51,551 bases of DNA from Myxococcales bacterium (GTDB lineage Bacteria > Myxococcota > Myxococcia > Myxococcales > JAJYLH01): positions 1 through 51,551 of the forward strand of contig JAJYLH010000044.1 in the NCBI GenBank assembly GCA_021787845.1. The letters run 5' to 3'. The notes beneath the pieces were generated by a model, which saw only the letters and a list, made by a program, of their open reading frames with translations, was not told the DNA's origin and made no database searches. The position numbers were made by a program, and so were the translations under genes. The stretch's first letter is position 1. Each line of letters starts with the position of its first letter. Positions 17,369 to 25,920 of the stretch are shown piece after piece.

Positions 17369-18039
17369 CGCGGTCCCCCGGCCCGGCTCCCCTCGAGCGT
17401 CCTGGCGAGCGACCCCAGAAGCTCCGCGAGGTCCAGCCCGGTGCTCCGCGCCAGCCCGTGCTCCCGGTCGAGGCGCTCCAAGGTCAGCGAGACGAGAGCG
17501 CTGAAGGTCTCCTTGACCCCTTCGCCGCGGATGGCGGTCGCCGCGAACACCGGCCGCCTCGAGTTGCGAGCGGTCTCGGCGATCTCCTGTCTCAGCGCTC
17601 CATCCGCGAGATCGCACTTGTTGAACTGGATCACGAGCGGGAGGTTCTCGGTCGAGATCCCGTTCTCCCGCAGGTTCTCCCCCAGGTTTCGCCAGTAGTC
17701 GAAATTCGCCTGCCGCTCGCCGGGCTGCGCGTCGGCGATGAACGCGACCGCGTCGGCGCCGGCGAGCACCAGCCGCCGGGTCGAGTTGTGCATCACCTGC
17801 CCCGGCACCGTGAAGAGCTTGAGCTTCACCTTCAGCCCGCTCGAAGTCTGGAGGAACAAGGGCAAGAGGTCGAAGAACAGGGTCCGGTCGTCGGCGGTGT
17901 CGACGGTCATCAGCCGGCCCCGGCCCCGCGGGTCGGCCGTCTGGAAGAGCGCGCGCAGGTTCGTCGTCTTCCCGCTCAGGCCGGGACCGTAGTAGACGAA
18001 CTTCAGCGCGAGCTCCCGCTTGTCCGGGTTGAGCTCCAC
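17365..18039 (-). CDS. MglA-family small GTPase
   Basis: This 224-aa Ras-like GTPase is of the bacterial MglA group, which controls motility and polarity in myxobacteria. P-loop GPGLSGKTT (18-26), the MglA-type switch TVPGQ (77-81) in place of DxxG, and NKCD (140-143) are visible; the ADAVAFIAD strand also matches the group. The GTG at 18039 fits the family N-terminus, but the best Shine-Dalgarno (GGGGAGG) lies 14 nt away, which is long. There is no MglB/Roadblock gene nearby; instead it is coupled by ATGA to a PocR kinase, suggesting the GTPase switch is tied to this two-component system. Confidence 0.85.
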   Translation of the reverse strand: MELNPDKRELALKFVYYGPGLSGKTTNLRALFQTADPRGRGRLMTVDTADDRTLFFDLLPLFLQTSSGLKVKLKLFTVPGQVMHNSTRRLVLAGADAVAFIADAQPGERQANFDYWRNLGENLRENGISTENLPLVIQFNKCDLADGALRQEIAETARNSRRPVFAATAIRGEGVKETFSALVSLTLERLDREHGLARSTGLDLAELLGSLARTLEGSRAGGPR

Positions 18040-18354
18040 CTTGGTTTTCTTAACCTCCCCGAGGCCGGCGCGGCTCTCCGGCGAGCGGATTCCAGAACCG
18101 TGCCACCACCGACCCGTCCTCCGCGCGGGTGCTCGTCTTTCGCCCGAGCGCTTCACGAGCCTGTTTGCGCGATCGATCGGGGCGCAAGTGGGCGAGTGTA
18201 CCCCTGCCGGAGAAGGGCAGGATGTGGCATCGATGCCACGCCCGGAACGGGGTCGGGGCGGCGGAGGCGAATGCCGAGCGGCGGCGCTCCCGGGGCCCTG
18301 CGGCGCGACCGAAATCTGGACAGGGCGCGGCCGACCGGCCCAACATGCCCGCCG
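18040..18354. other. Divergent spacer between the GTPase operon and the coiled-coil gene
   Basis: This 315-nt spacer probably carries promoters for both directions. The only clear structure is the perfect palindrome at 18224-18239, annotated separately. Confidence 0.4.
18224..18239. promoter_or_regulatory. Perfect 16-bp palindrome, candidate operator
   Basis: GTGGCATCGATGCCAC is its own reverse complement. It sits in a divergent promoter region, about 115 nt upstream of the coiled-coil gene and 185 nt upstream of the GTPase. Size and symmetry suit a dimeric repressor such as a TetR or GntR family member. No regulator gene lies nearby. Confidence 0.5.
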
Positions 18355-19359
18355 ATGGGACACCTGTTGACGAGCGTGCGCGAAGCGGAAGAGCGGCTCG
18401 CAGCCGTGGCCCGGGCCCTCTCCAGCGCCTACGACGAGGAGATTTCGGAGGCGAAGACCGCCCAGGTCGCGGCCCGGGCGAGCCTCGGACGGGCGCTGGC
18501 GATGGACGAGCTGGCGCAGGCGCTGGGCCGGGTCGAGCTGTCGCAGCGGGTGCGGGAGGTCATCGCCTCGCTCGAGGCGAGCGCCCAGGACGCCCGGTCG
18601 CGGCTGGAGGAGCTCGCCCAGGTCGAAGAGCGCCTGCACGCGCAGCTCGCGACCTCGAGCCCGCCGCTGCTCCAGGAACCCGCGCCGCCTACCGAGAGCG
18701 GGCCCGAAATCCGGCTGCCCTCCACTCCCCTCCCGACCGCGCCGGAGGCGAAGGAGCCGACGCCGACCTTGCGGTCCGAGCCGCAGGAACCGGCGGCCTC
18801 GCTGCCCGTGGAGGCCGCGGTCGAGGTCGAGATCCCCCGCGCCATCGAAGGAGCCCCGGCTCCGGTCCAGGTCCCGAGCCAGGCGGCAGCGCTAGATGCT
18901 ACCGTCGAGGAGACGGTCGAGGTCGACGTCGTGCCCGCCGAGGTCGCGACCGAGAGCACGTCCAAGGTCGCGGTCGAGCCGAGCGAAAGAGCCGCCGCCG
19001 CGGAACCGACCCCACCGTCGCTTTCGGACGAAGCCCGCACCCGCGTCGCGCAGCTCGCGAACCGCGTCGAGGAAATCGCCCGCGGGGCGACAAGGTGGCC
19101 GGAACCGGTCCTGGAGGCCGCGATTCAGGAGCATGTCGCCCTGGCGCGGCTGCTCGCCCTCCGGTTCGGCGAGCCGCCCGGCGCCGCGCGAGGCGCCCTC
19201 GCCTCCGCCCTCGAGAAGCTCGCCGCGATCGCGAAGGAGCACGCCGTCGAGCGGCTCATCGGGTTAAACGAGAGCGATGCCGCCGACTGGAACCGCCTCG
19301 CCTCGGCGTCGCGCGCCAAGCGGCTCGCGTTCGTCGAAGCCCGCCGGGCGAAGAAGTAG
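18355..19359 (+). CDS. Coiled-coil protein with Pro/Glu-rich middle, unknown function
   Basis: This 334-aa protein is not recognised. Residues 1 to about 105 are charged helix with heptad pattern, likely coiled coil. About 105-220 are low complexity, rich in Pro, Ala, Glu and Val. About 225-334 are again helical and end in a basic tail. No signal peptide or TM segment. An in-frame TTG 12 nt downstream is an alternative start. It is divergent from the MglA-like GTPase operon. Whether it is a GTPase partner is unknown, though coiled-coil partners are common for MglA proteins. Confidence 0.65.
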   Translation: MGHLLTSVREAEERLAAVARALSSAYDEEISEAKTAQVAARASLGRALAMDELAQALGRVELSQRVREVIASLEASAQDARSRLEELAQVEERLHAQLATSSPPLLQEPAPPTESGPEIRLPSTPLPTAPEAKEPTPTLRSEPQEPAASLPVEAAVEVEIPRAIEGAPAPVQVPSQAAALDATVEETVEVDVVPAEVATESTSKVAVEPSERAAAAEPTPPSLSDEARTRVAQLANRVEEIARGATRWPEPVLEAAIQEHVALARLLALRFGEPPGAARGALASALEKLAAIAKEHAVERLIGLNESDAADWNRLASASRAKRLAFVEARRAKK

Positions 19360-19381
19360 GGGCAGCCGCTCTCTGCCCGGC

Positions 19382-19418
19382 GATCGGACCGATCGGTCGG
19401 ATCGGTCGGATCGGTCCA
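19382..19418. repeat. GATCGG iterated repeat, clean copy
   Basis: gatcgg followed by accgatcgg, tcggatcgg, tcggatcgg and tcc: four near-identical 9-bp units in the 159-nt gap between two rightward genes. Confidence 0.8.
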
Positions 19419-19518
19419 ATCTTCGCCGAGGGCGCGCAAGCCGGAGCGTCGGCGACCGGCCTTGACGGCCCGCGCCGGGCGCGACAGCTTCTCCCGCTCG
19501 AACCGAGGTCCCAAGCCG

Positions 19519-20004
19519 ATGCGCTACACGCTTCACGTCAACGGCCGGCCGCACGAGGTCGAGGCGGCACCGGAAGCGCCCCTCTTGAGCGTCTTGCGCG
19601 ACGAGCTCGGCCTCACCGGCGCCCACTACGGCTGCGGGCAAGGCGTCTGCGGGGCCTGCACCGTGCTCGTGGGGGGAAAAGCGGTGCCGAGCTGCACCAT
19701 GCGCGTCGCCGAGGCGGCCGGACGCGAGATCGTGACCATCGAGGGACTCCCGCCGGCGGAAGGTCGGCTGCACCCGGTCCAGGCGGCGTTCGTCCGCGAG
19801 GACGCGATGCAGTGCGGCTACTGCACGCCCGGGATGATCGTCGCGTCGGTGGCGCTGCTTTCGCACAGCCCCCACCCCGACGAAGAGGAAATCCGCGACG
19901 CGCTGGTGCCGCATCTGTGCCGGTGCGGCACCTATGGGCGGGCGATTCGGGCCGTGCAGGCGGCCGCGCGCGAGATGGCGACGCGCGAAGAAGGAGCGGC
20001 CTAG
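19519..20004 (+). CDS. 2Fe-2S subunit of an isoquinoline 1-oxidoreductase/aldehyde-oxidase type enzyme
   Basis: This 161-aa iron-sulfur subunit has the plant-type 2Fe-2S cluster in its N-terminal half (CGQGVCGACTVLVGG and a later Cys) and the second cluster in the C-terminal helical domain (CGYCTPGM, then CRCGTY). It passes electrons from the molybdenum cofactor of the next protein to an acceptor. The gene ends with TAG directly followed by the ATG of the large subunit. There is no FAD subunit gene, as in IorAB-type two-subunit enzymes that hand electrons to a cytochrome c or quinone. Confidence 0.92.
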   Translation: MRYTLHVNGRPHEVEAAPEAPLLSVLRDELGLTGAHYGCGQGVCGACTVLVGGKAVPSCTMRVAEAAGREIVTIEGLPPAEGRLHPVQAAFVREDAMQCGYCTPGMIVASVALLSHSPHPDEEEIRDALVPHLCRCGTYGRAIRAVQAAAREMATREEGAA

Positions 20005-21999
20005 ATGAGCGATCACCCGACGCCCCCGCGCGCGGGGAGCTGGCCGCGCCCGCAAGCCACGCCGCGGATCGAGTCGCTCCTGCGCATCGAGTCGGACGGC
20101 ACCGTCGTCGCGCTCTCCGGAAAGGTCGAGTACGGCCAGGGCATCCGCACCGGCTTTCGGCGCATCGTCGCCGAGACGTTGGACCTGCCGCTGGACCAGG
20201 TCCGCGTCGTGCTGGGCGAGACCGCTTCTACTCCCTGGGACATGGGGACGTTCGGGAGCATGTCCACGATGACCGACGGTCGCGCCTTGCGCGCCGCGGC
20301 GTGGTTCGCGAGACAACAGCTTCTCGTGCGGGCCGCCGCCCGATTCGGGGTCGCCATCGAGGCGCTTTCCTTCGGAGCCGGGCAGGTGTTCGCGCCCGAC
20401 GGCCGCGCGGTGAGCTTCGCGGAGCTGGTGCGGGACCAGCCGCTGGCCGGCGACCTCCCTGAGGCCCCTCCTCGGGCAGCGCCGCCGGCCACCGACTCGC
20501 CGATGCGGCAGGAGGCGATGGACATCGTCACCGGGCGCGCGAAGTACGCCATCGACGTGCGCCTGCCGGGAATGCTCCATGGCTCCATTCTCCACCCGCC
20601 GACCCTGGGCGCCCGCCTCGAGTCGCTCGACCCGGCCGCGGCCGAGAAGGTTCGCGGCGTGGTCCAGGTGGTGCGCGACGGCGATTTCGTCGGGGTGGTG
20701 GCGGAGCGGGCGCTCCTCGCTCGGACTGCGGCAGCGCTCCTGAAGGCCACGTGGACGGCGGGCGCGCCGAGGTCCGGCGGCCAGGACATCGTGCTCGAGA
20801 GCGATCCCGAGGCGGAAGAGGCCTTTCGAGGGGCAGCACGGGTCCTGAAGGCCGAGTATTTCGTCCCGCACGTGTCGAACGCCTCCCTCGGGCCCAGCGC
20901 GGGAACCGCGGACGTGCGGCCGGACGGCGCGGACCTCTACACCGCGACCCAGCGGCCGTTCCCCTTGCGGGACGAGGTCGCGCAAACGCTGGGCGTGCCG
21001 AAGGAGAAGGTGCGGGTGTGGCCGCAGCTCGTCGGCGGGTCGTACGGGAAGAACGGGGCGCACGACGCGGCGCTCGCGGCGGTGCGCCTCTCGAAGGCGG
21101 TCGGGCGGCCGGTGCAGGTCGCGTGGTCGCGGGCGGAGGAGTTTCGCGCGAACACCCATCGGCCCGAGCTGCGCGGCGAGCTCGAGGCGGGCCTCGACGG
21201 GGACGGTCGCCTCTCGGCCTGGCGCTATCACTCCTGGACGAACCCGCACACCTACGGCGAGGCGGGCCGGATGCCCGAACGGCTGATCGTCGCGACCAGC
21301 GGGCGCGGCGCGGTCCCCGAGTACCGGCTGGGGAAGGCGGACATCCAGCTCCACCTGCGGCCCGGGAAAGTCCGGACCGGCGCCTTGCGGTCGCTCGCCG
21401 CTGCGCCGAACACCTTCGCCATCGAGTCGTTCATCGACGAGTTGGCCGAAGCGGCGGGCACCGACCCCATCGACTTCCGCCTCGCCCACCTCGACGACGA
21501 ACGCCTGCGCGGCGTGCTCCGAGCGGCCCGGGAGCTGAGCGGTTGGGATGCGCGGCCGCCCGAGCCGGGGCGAGCCCTCGGCGTCGCGTGCGCGGCCTAC
21601 CACGGCACCTACGTCGCCGAGGTGGTCGAGGCGCGAGCGCGCGCGGGCGGGCGGGTGCGCGTCGGGCGCGTGTGGTGCGCGGTCGACGCGGGCCACCTCG
21701 TGCATCCGGACGGCGCGCGAAACCAGGTCGAGGGCGCGGTGACGCAGGCGCTGAGCTGGGCGTTGTTCGAGTCGCTCGCGCACGAGGACGGCCGGGTGCT
21801 GGCCTCGTCCTTCGCCGACTACCCCATCGCCACCGCCCGGGACGCGCCGGAGGCGATCGAGGTGACGTTCATCGGCCGCGACGAGGTGCCACCGACGGGC
21901 GTCGGGGAACCAGGAGCGGTGCCGTTCGCCGCTGCCCTCGCGAACGCCGTCTATCGCGCCTGCGGCGTCCGCGTCCGCGAGCTGCCGCTGCGCACCTGA
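20005..21999 (+). CDS. Molybdenum-cofactor large subunit, xanthine dehydrogenase family (IorB-like)
   Basis: This 664-aa protein binds molybdopterin and hydroxylates an aldehyde or N-heterocycle. The N-terminal cofactor segment (GTVVALSGKVEYGQG) precedes the a/b hammerhead-like segment (DIVTGRAKYAIDVRLPGM), the order known from IorB. GGSYGKNG is a cofactor-binding motif, and the catalytic glutamate is in PTGVGEPG near the C-terminus. There is no Tat signal, whereas many IorB proteins have one; the electron acceptor is therefore uncertain. Substrate cannot be told from sequence. Confidence 0.9.
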   Translation: MSDHPTPPRAGSWPRPQATPRIESLLRIESDGTVVALSGKVEYGQGIRTGFRRIVAETLDLPLDQVRVVLGETASTPWDMGTFGSMSTMTDGRALRAAAWFARQQLLVRAAARFGVAIEALSFGAGQVFAPDGRAVSFAELVRDQPLAGDLPEAPPRAAPPATDSPMRQEAMDIVTGRAKYAIDVRLPGMLHGSILHPPTLGARLESLDPAAAEKVRGVVQVVRDGDFVGVVAERALLARTAAALLKATWTAGAPRSGGQDIVLESDPEAEEAFRGAARVLKAEYFVPHVSNASLGPSAGTADVRPDGADLYTATQRPFPLRDEVAQTLGVPKEKVRVWPQLVGGSYGKNGAHDAALAAVRLSKAVGRPVQVAWSRAEEFRANTHRPELRGELEAGLDGDGRLSAWRYHSWTNPHTYGEAGRMPERLIVATSGRGAVPEYRLGKADIQLHLRPGKVRTGALRSLAAAPNTFAIESFIDELAEAAGTDPIDFRLAHLDDERLRGVLRAARELSGWDARPPEPGRALGVACAAYHGTYVAEVVEARARAGGRVRVGRVWCAVDAGHLVHPDGARNQVEGAVTQALSWALFESLAHEDGRVLASSFADYPIATARDAPEAIEVTFIGRDEVPPTGVGEPGAVPFAAALANAVYRACGVRVRELPLRT

Positions 22000-22045
22000 T
22001 ATCCGGCAGCGGCTCCGCCCACCGGCAGCACGACTCGAGCGCGGA

Positions 22046-22837
22046 ATGGCTACCGTAGATCGCCGGAGGTCGAACGTCCTGCGGGCCGCGGTCATCCTCT
22101 CGTTCTTCGTCGCCGCGACGGCCCGCGCCGACGGCGTCTATCGGCTCGATCCGCCGGTCGACATCCCGGTGACCGCCGCGAGCTACCTGACCTTGCTCGT
22201 GGGCTATTCGTTCGCCGCGGACTTCATCCGTCCGCGCTGCCCCTGCAACTCGAGGGAAATCAATGCGTTCGATCGGGGCGTCGTCGGCAACCACAGCGAC
22301 GCGGCCGACCTCGTCTCCACCCTCACCGTGGTCGGCGCGGTCGCGGCGCCTGCCTTCTACGACTGGGATAAGGATCGCTTGACCGTGGGGTTCTTCGACG
22401 ACGCGGTGGTGCTGGTCGAGACCTTGGGCGTCAACGCCGCGCTCGTGACCGTCGCCAAGGATGTCGTGCAGCGCCCGCTGCCGCGCACCTACGCCGGCGA
22501 CCCGGCGCTCCTCAACAGCCCTGGCGGTTACCGTTCGTTCTACTCGGGGCACACCTCGACCGCCTTCGCCGCCCTCGGCTACCTCGCGTACACGCTGCGC
22601 CTCCACGGCGTGCGCGGCGCCTGGCCCTGGATTCTCGACGCGGTCGTCGGCACCAGCGTCGCCGCCGAGCGGGTCCTCGCGGGTCGCCACTTCTACACCG
22701 ACGTCATCGTCGGCGCGGCCGCTGGCGCGCTCGTCGGCTGGGCAGTACCGGCGCTACACAGGAAGAGCGGTCTCGTCCTCTCCGCGGGGCGCGTCGGCGA
22801 AAACGGGGTCCTGTTCAACCTCGCGGGGGTCTTCTGA
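22046..22837 (+). CDS. PAP2-family phosphatase, exported or membrane-bound
   Basis: This 263-aa protein has an N-terminal signal or anchor (about 10-28, ends ARADG) and several hydrophobic helices. The three PAP2 motifs are present in order: KDVVQRPLPR, SFYSGHTSTAF, and ERVLAGRHFYTDVI. These catalyse removal of phosphate from lipid phosphates such as undecaprenyl pyrophosphate, phosphatidate or lipid A. It starts 46 nt after the molybdenum enzyme, possibly co-transcribed, and ends 8 nt from the converging pump gene. Substrate is inferred only at family level. Confidence 0.9.
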   Translation: MATVDRRRSNVLRAAVILSFFVAATARADGVYRLDPPVDIPVTAASYLTLLVGYSFAADFIRPRCPCNSREINAFDRGVVGNHSDAADLVSTLTVVGAVAAPAFYDWDKDRLTVGFFDDAVVLVETLGVNAALVTVAKDVVQRPLPRTYAGDPALLNSPGGYRSFYSGHTSTAFAALGYLAYTLRLHGVRGAWPWILDAVVGTSVAAERVLAGRHFYTDVIVGAAAGALVGWAVPALHRKSGLVLSAGRVGENGVLFNLAGVF

Positions 22838-22845
22838 ACGGACGG

Positions 22846-24435
22846 TCAGTGCGGCGCCGGGAGGTTGCCGCCGCGGCCGCGCTTGAAGAGGAAGAGGAGC
22901 GGCAGCGCTGCTATTCCCAGCACGGCGATGATCCGAAACAGATCGACATAGCTCAGGAGCATCGCCTGCTGCTCCAGCATTCCGGCGAGAGCCCGCAGAG
23001 CGGTCTCGCGCGGATGGACGGCGTGCGCCTGCGCGAAGTGGTGCGTGAGCCCCACGAGAGCGGTGCGGGTCGACTGTGAGGTCGCGACCAGGTGCGCGCC
23101 GAGCCTGGCGTGGTGCGTCTGCCGGCTCCGGTCGAGAATCGTCGTCAGAATCGCGATGCCGAACGATCCCCCGAGCTGTCGGAAGAGGTTGTACAGCCCC
23201 GAGCCTTGCGCCAGGTCGCGCGTCGGCAGGGTGGCGAGCGCCAAGAGCGACAGCGGCACGAACTGCAGCCCGATGCCCGCGCCGCGCCAGACGAGCGGCC
23301 AGAAGAAGGCGCCCTCCGGCGTGTTCAGGGTGAAGCGCCCCGAGAACGCCCACATCGAGTAGATGGTCAGGAGCATCCCCGCGCCGACCAGAAACCGGCG
23401 GTCGATGCGATTCGAAAGCTGACCGACGAGCGGCATCATCGCCGCCGATGCGAGCCCCCCTGGAATCAGGATGATGCCCGTCTGCTCCGCGGTGAAACGT
23501 TCGAGGATCTGCCAGTACTGCGGGAGAGCGAAAACGGTGCCGTACAGCACGAAGCCCAGGCCGAAGGCGTAGATGGTGCCCGTGGTCAGATTGCGCTGCC
23601 GGAGGAGGCGGAGATCGACCGCCGGATGCCGGTTGTGCGGGCGCAGCTCCCAGTAGACGAAGAGGACGAGCCCGACGGCGGCGAGGACGGTCATTTCGCG
23701 GATGAACGGCGACGAGAACCAGTCCTTCTCCTGGCCCTTCTCCAGCAGCGTCTGCAGCGCCCCGAGCCCGACCGCGAGCAAGCCGATGCCGATGAGGTCC
23801 ATCCGCCGCCGGCCGGCCGACGCGGGCGAGTCGGGCACGTACAAGCCACTCAGGAGCGCTGCCACTACCCCGATGGGCAGGTTGACGAAGAAGATGAACG
23901 GCCACGAGTAGCGGTCGGTGAGAAAGCCGCCCAAAGTCGGCCCCAGAGTCGGCGCCATGATCACGCCGATGCCGAACATCGCTTGGGCGAAGCCCTGCTG
24001 CTTCTCGGGGTAGATCTCGATCAGCGTCGCTTGCGCCGTCGACAGGAACGCCGCGCCGCCCGCCCCCTGGAGGACGCGGAATCCGACCAGCATCAGGAGC
24101 GACCGGCTCAGGCCGCAGCCGAGCGAGCTCAGCGTGAAGAGCACGATCGAGCCGGTCAGGTAGCGCTTGCGCCCGAACCAATCGGAGAGCCATCCGGTCA
24201 GCGGCAGGACGATGACGTTCGAGATGATGTAGCCGGTCGCCACCCACCCGATTTCGTCGAGCGTCGCGCCGAGCGACCCCTCCATGTGCGGGAGCGCGAC
24301 GTTGACGACCGAGATGTCCAGCACCTCCATCAGGGTCGCCGCCATCACCGCGAGGGTGACGATCGCCCTCGTCCCCGGGGAGAGCGTCTCGGCGAGCGCC
24401 CCGGCCTTCGCGGGTCCGCCGTTCGCCTCGCTCAT
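22846..24435 (-). CDS. DHA2-family MFS efflux pump (EmrB-like)
   Basis: This 529-aa, 14-TM drug:H+ antiporter resembles EmrB. MFS motifs visible include the acidic first-helix segment EVLDISVVNVALP, motif A-like GWLSDWFGRKRYL, and the motif C-like stretch GIGVIMAPTLGPTLGG. It should export hydrophobic toxic compounds through a tripartite pump with the HlyD-type protein encoded directly upstream; the two genes overlap by ATGA. No outer-membrane TolC gene is present here, so one must be supplied from elsewhere. Confidence 0.92.
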   Translation of the reverse strand: MSEANGGPAKAGALAETLSPGTRAIVTLAVMAATLMEVLDISVVNVALPHMEGSLGATLDEIGWVATGYIISNVIVLPLTGWLSDWFGRKRYLTGSIVLFTLSSLGCGLSRSLLMLVGFRVLQGAGGAAFLSTAQATLIEIYPEKQQGFAQAMFGIGVIMAPTLGPTLGGFLTDRYSWPFIFFVNLPIGVVAALLSGLYVPDSPASAGRRRMDLIGIGLLAVGLGALQTLLEKGQEKDWFSSPFIREMTVLAAVGLVLFVYWELRPHNRHPAVDLRLLRQRNLTTGTIYAFGLGFVLYGTVFALPQYWQILERFTAEQTGIILIPGGLASAAMMPLVGQLSNRIDRRFLVGAGMLLTIYSMWAFSGRFTLNTPEGAFFWPLVWRGAGIGLQFVPLSLLALATLPTRDLAQGSGLYNLFRQLGGSFGIAILTTILDRSRQTHHARLGAHLVATSQSTRTALVGLTHHFAQAHAVHPRETALRALAGMLEQQAMLLSYVDLFRIIAVLGIAALPLLFLFKRGRGGNLPAPH

Positions 24436-25754
24436 GGATCGAGGCCCAGCTTCGCACTCGGGTGGCGATTTCGCTCCCGCTTGGCATAAGGCGTCCCGCC
24501 CACCTGGACGGTCACCTCGACGCTCATCCCGGCGCGCAGGCGGGGGAGGTCCGGTGGGAGGCGCACGAAGGCGAGCCGCACCGGCACCCGCTGGACGATC
24601 TTCACGAAGTTCCCGGTCGCGTTCTCGGGCGGCAGGAGCGAGAAGCGCGCCCCGGTGCCGCCGGAGAAGCTCTCCACCCGCGCCTTCAGCGCGCGGCCCG
24701 GGTAGGCGTCGACCGACACGTCCGCCGGCTGGCCGACCCGCATCCGCTCGAGCTGCGTCTCCTTGAAGCTCGCGACGACGTACACCCGGTCGGGCACCAA
24801 TTCCGCGACGGTCTGCCCGGGCTGGACGAGCGTGCCGACGTGCGCGGTCAGGTTCGAGACGACCCCGTCGACCGGCGCGACGAGCCGCGTCTCCTCGAGC
24901 GCCAGCTTCGCCAGCGCCAGACGCGCCTTCGCCGCCGTCGCCGCGTCCGCCGCGAGACGCGCGGTCGCGTTTGCCGCCTGGATGCGCGCCGCGACGGGCG
25001 CCGCCGCCCCCAGCTCGCCCCGCTGGCGCGCCACCGTCTCCCGCGCCGCCACCTCCGCCTGCCGGGCCTGCGCCAAGAGCGCTCGCGCGCGCGCCCACGC
25101 CGCCTTCGCCTCGGCCGCGCTCGCCCGCGCCGCATCGAGCTTCGCCTCCGGAATCGCCCGCGCCCGAAAGAGGCTCTGCGCCCGCCGGTCGTCCAGCCGC
25201 GTCCGGCGCTCGGCCGCCGCCGCCTGGCGCACCGCCGCCGCGGCCGCCGCCACCTCGGCCTTCGCGCCAGCCAGGTTCGCCGCCGCCCGAGTCACCGCCG
25301 CGCTCGAGCTCGAATAGCCGCCCATCGCCTGAGCGGCAGCGCTCTCGGCTTGGGCTTGCGCCGCTAGGGCCTTCTGCTCCGCGGAATCGAACGCGGCGTG
25401 CGCCTCGGCCAGACGCGCCTGGTATTGCGCGCCCTCCAGCTCGACCAGGACCTCTCCCGCCCGCACGTGCTGGTCGTCCAGCACCGTCGCGCGCGCGATG
25501 CGCCCGCCGACCTCCATCGCGAGCGGCACCACGTCCGATTCGATCTGCGCGTCGTCGGTCGATTCCTGACCGAGATGCGAGAAGTGCCACCACGCCCAGG
25601 CGCTGGCGAGCGCGACGGCGCAGGCGAGCAGAATCCAGGCAGGCTTCGGCCGCCGCCGCTTCGGCTCGGGCGGAGCTTCCGCCGGGCTCGGAGGTCCCTC
25701 CGCGGGGGAATCGGCCGCCGCTGCCGATTCTCTGGTGCCGTCGAGGTCCCCCAT
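24432..25754 (-). CDS. HlyD/EmrA-family membrane fusion protein
   Basis: This 440-aa adaptor has a Pro-rich cytoplasmic start, one TM segment (about 40-58), and a lipoyl-like domain with VVPLAMEVGGRIARATVLDD. A very Ala-rich coiled-coil hairpin (about 110-290) reaches toward an outer-membrane channel. It then returns through LVAPVDGVVSNLTAHVGTLV to a beta-barrel domain. It pairs with the DHA2 pump downstream. No TetR or MarR regulator lies beside it. The 166-nt spacer to dnaJ should carry both divergent promoters. Confidence 0.9.
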   Translation of the reverse strand: MGDLDGTRESAAAADSPAEGPPSPAEAPPEPKRRRPKPAWILLACAVALASAWAWWHFSHLGQESTDDAQIESDVVPLAMEVGGRIARATVLDDQHVRAGEVLVELEGAQYQARLAEAHAAFDSAEQKALAAQAQAESAAAQAMGGYSSSSAAVTRAAANLAGAKAEVAAAAAAVRQAAAAERRTRLDDRRAQSLFRARAIPEAKLDAARASAAEAKAAWARARALLAQARQAEVAARETVARQRGELGAAAPVAARIQAANATARLAADAATAAKARLALAKLALEETRLVAPVDGVVSNLTAHVGTLVQPGQTVAELVPDRVYVVASFKETQLERMRVGQPADVSVDAYPGRALKARVESFSGGTGARFSLLPPENATGNFVKIVQRVPVRLAFVRLPPDLPRLRAGMSVEVTVQVGGTPYAKRERNRHPSAKLGLDP

Positions 25755-25920
25755 CGACCCGAAAAGCTGGCGACGGCCGTTTCGCCGGACAAGCGACGGA
25801 TCGAGCGCCAGCAGCGGACGCCGGGGAATCCGGGGATTGCCAGCTTCGAACCTTGCGTTACGGTAATCATCCGGTCAGGTGCGCCCGGCGGGCGCCCTAT
25901 CCTTCTCCGAGGACTTTCTT

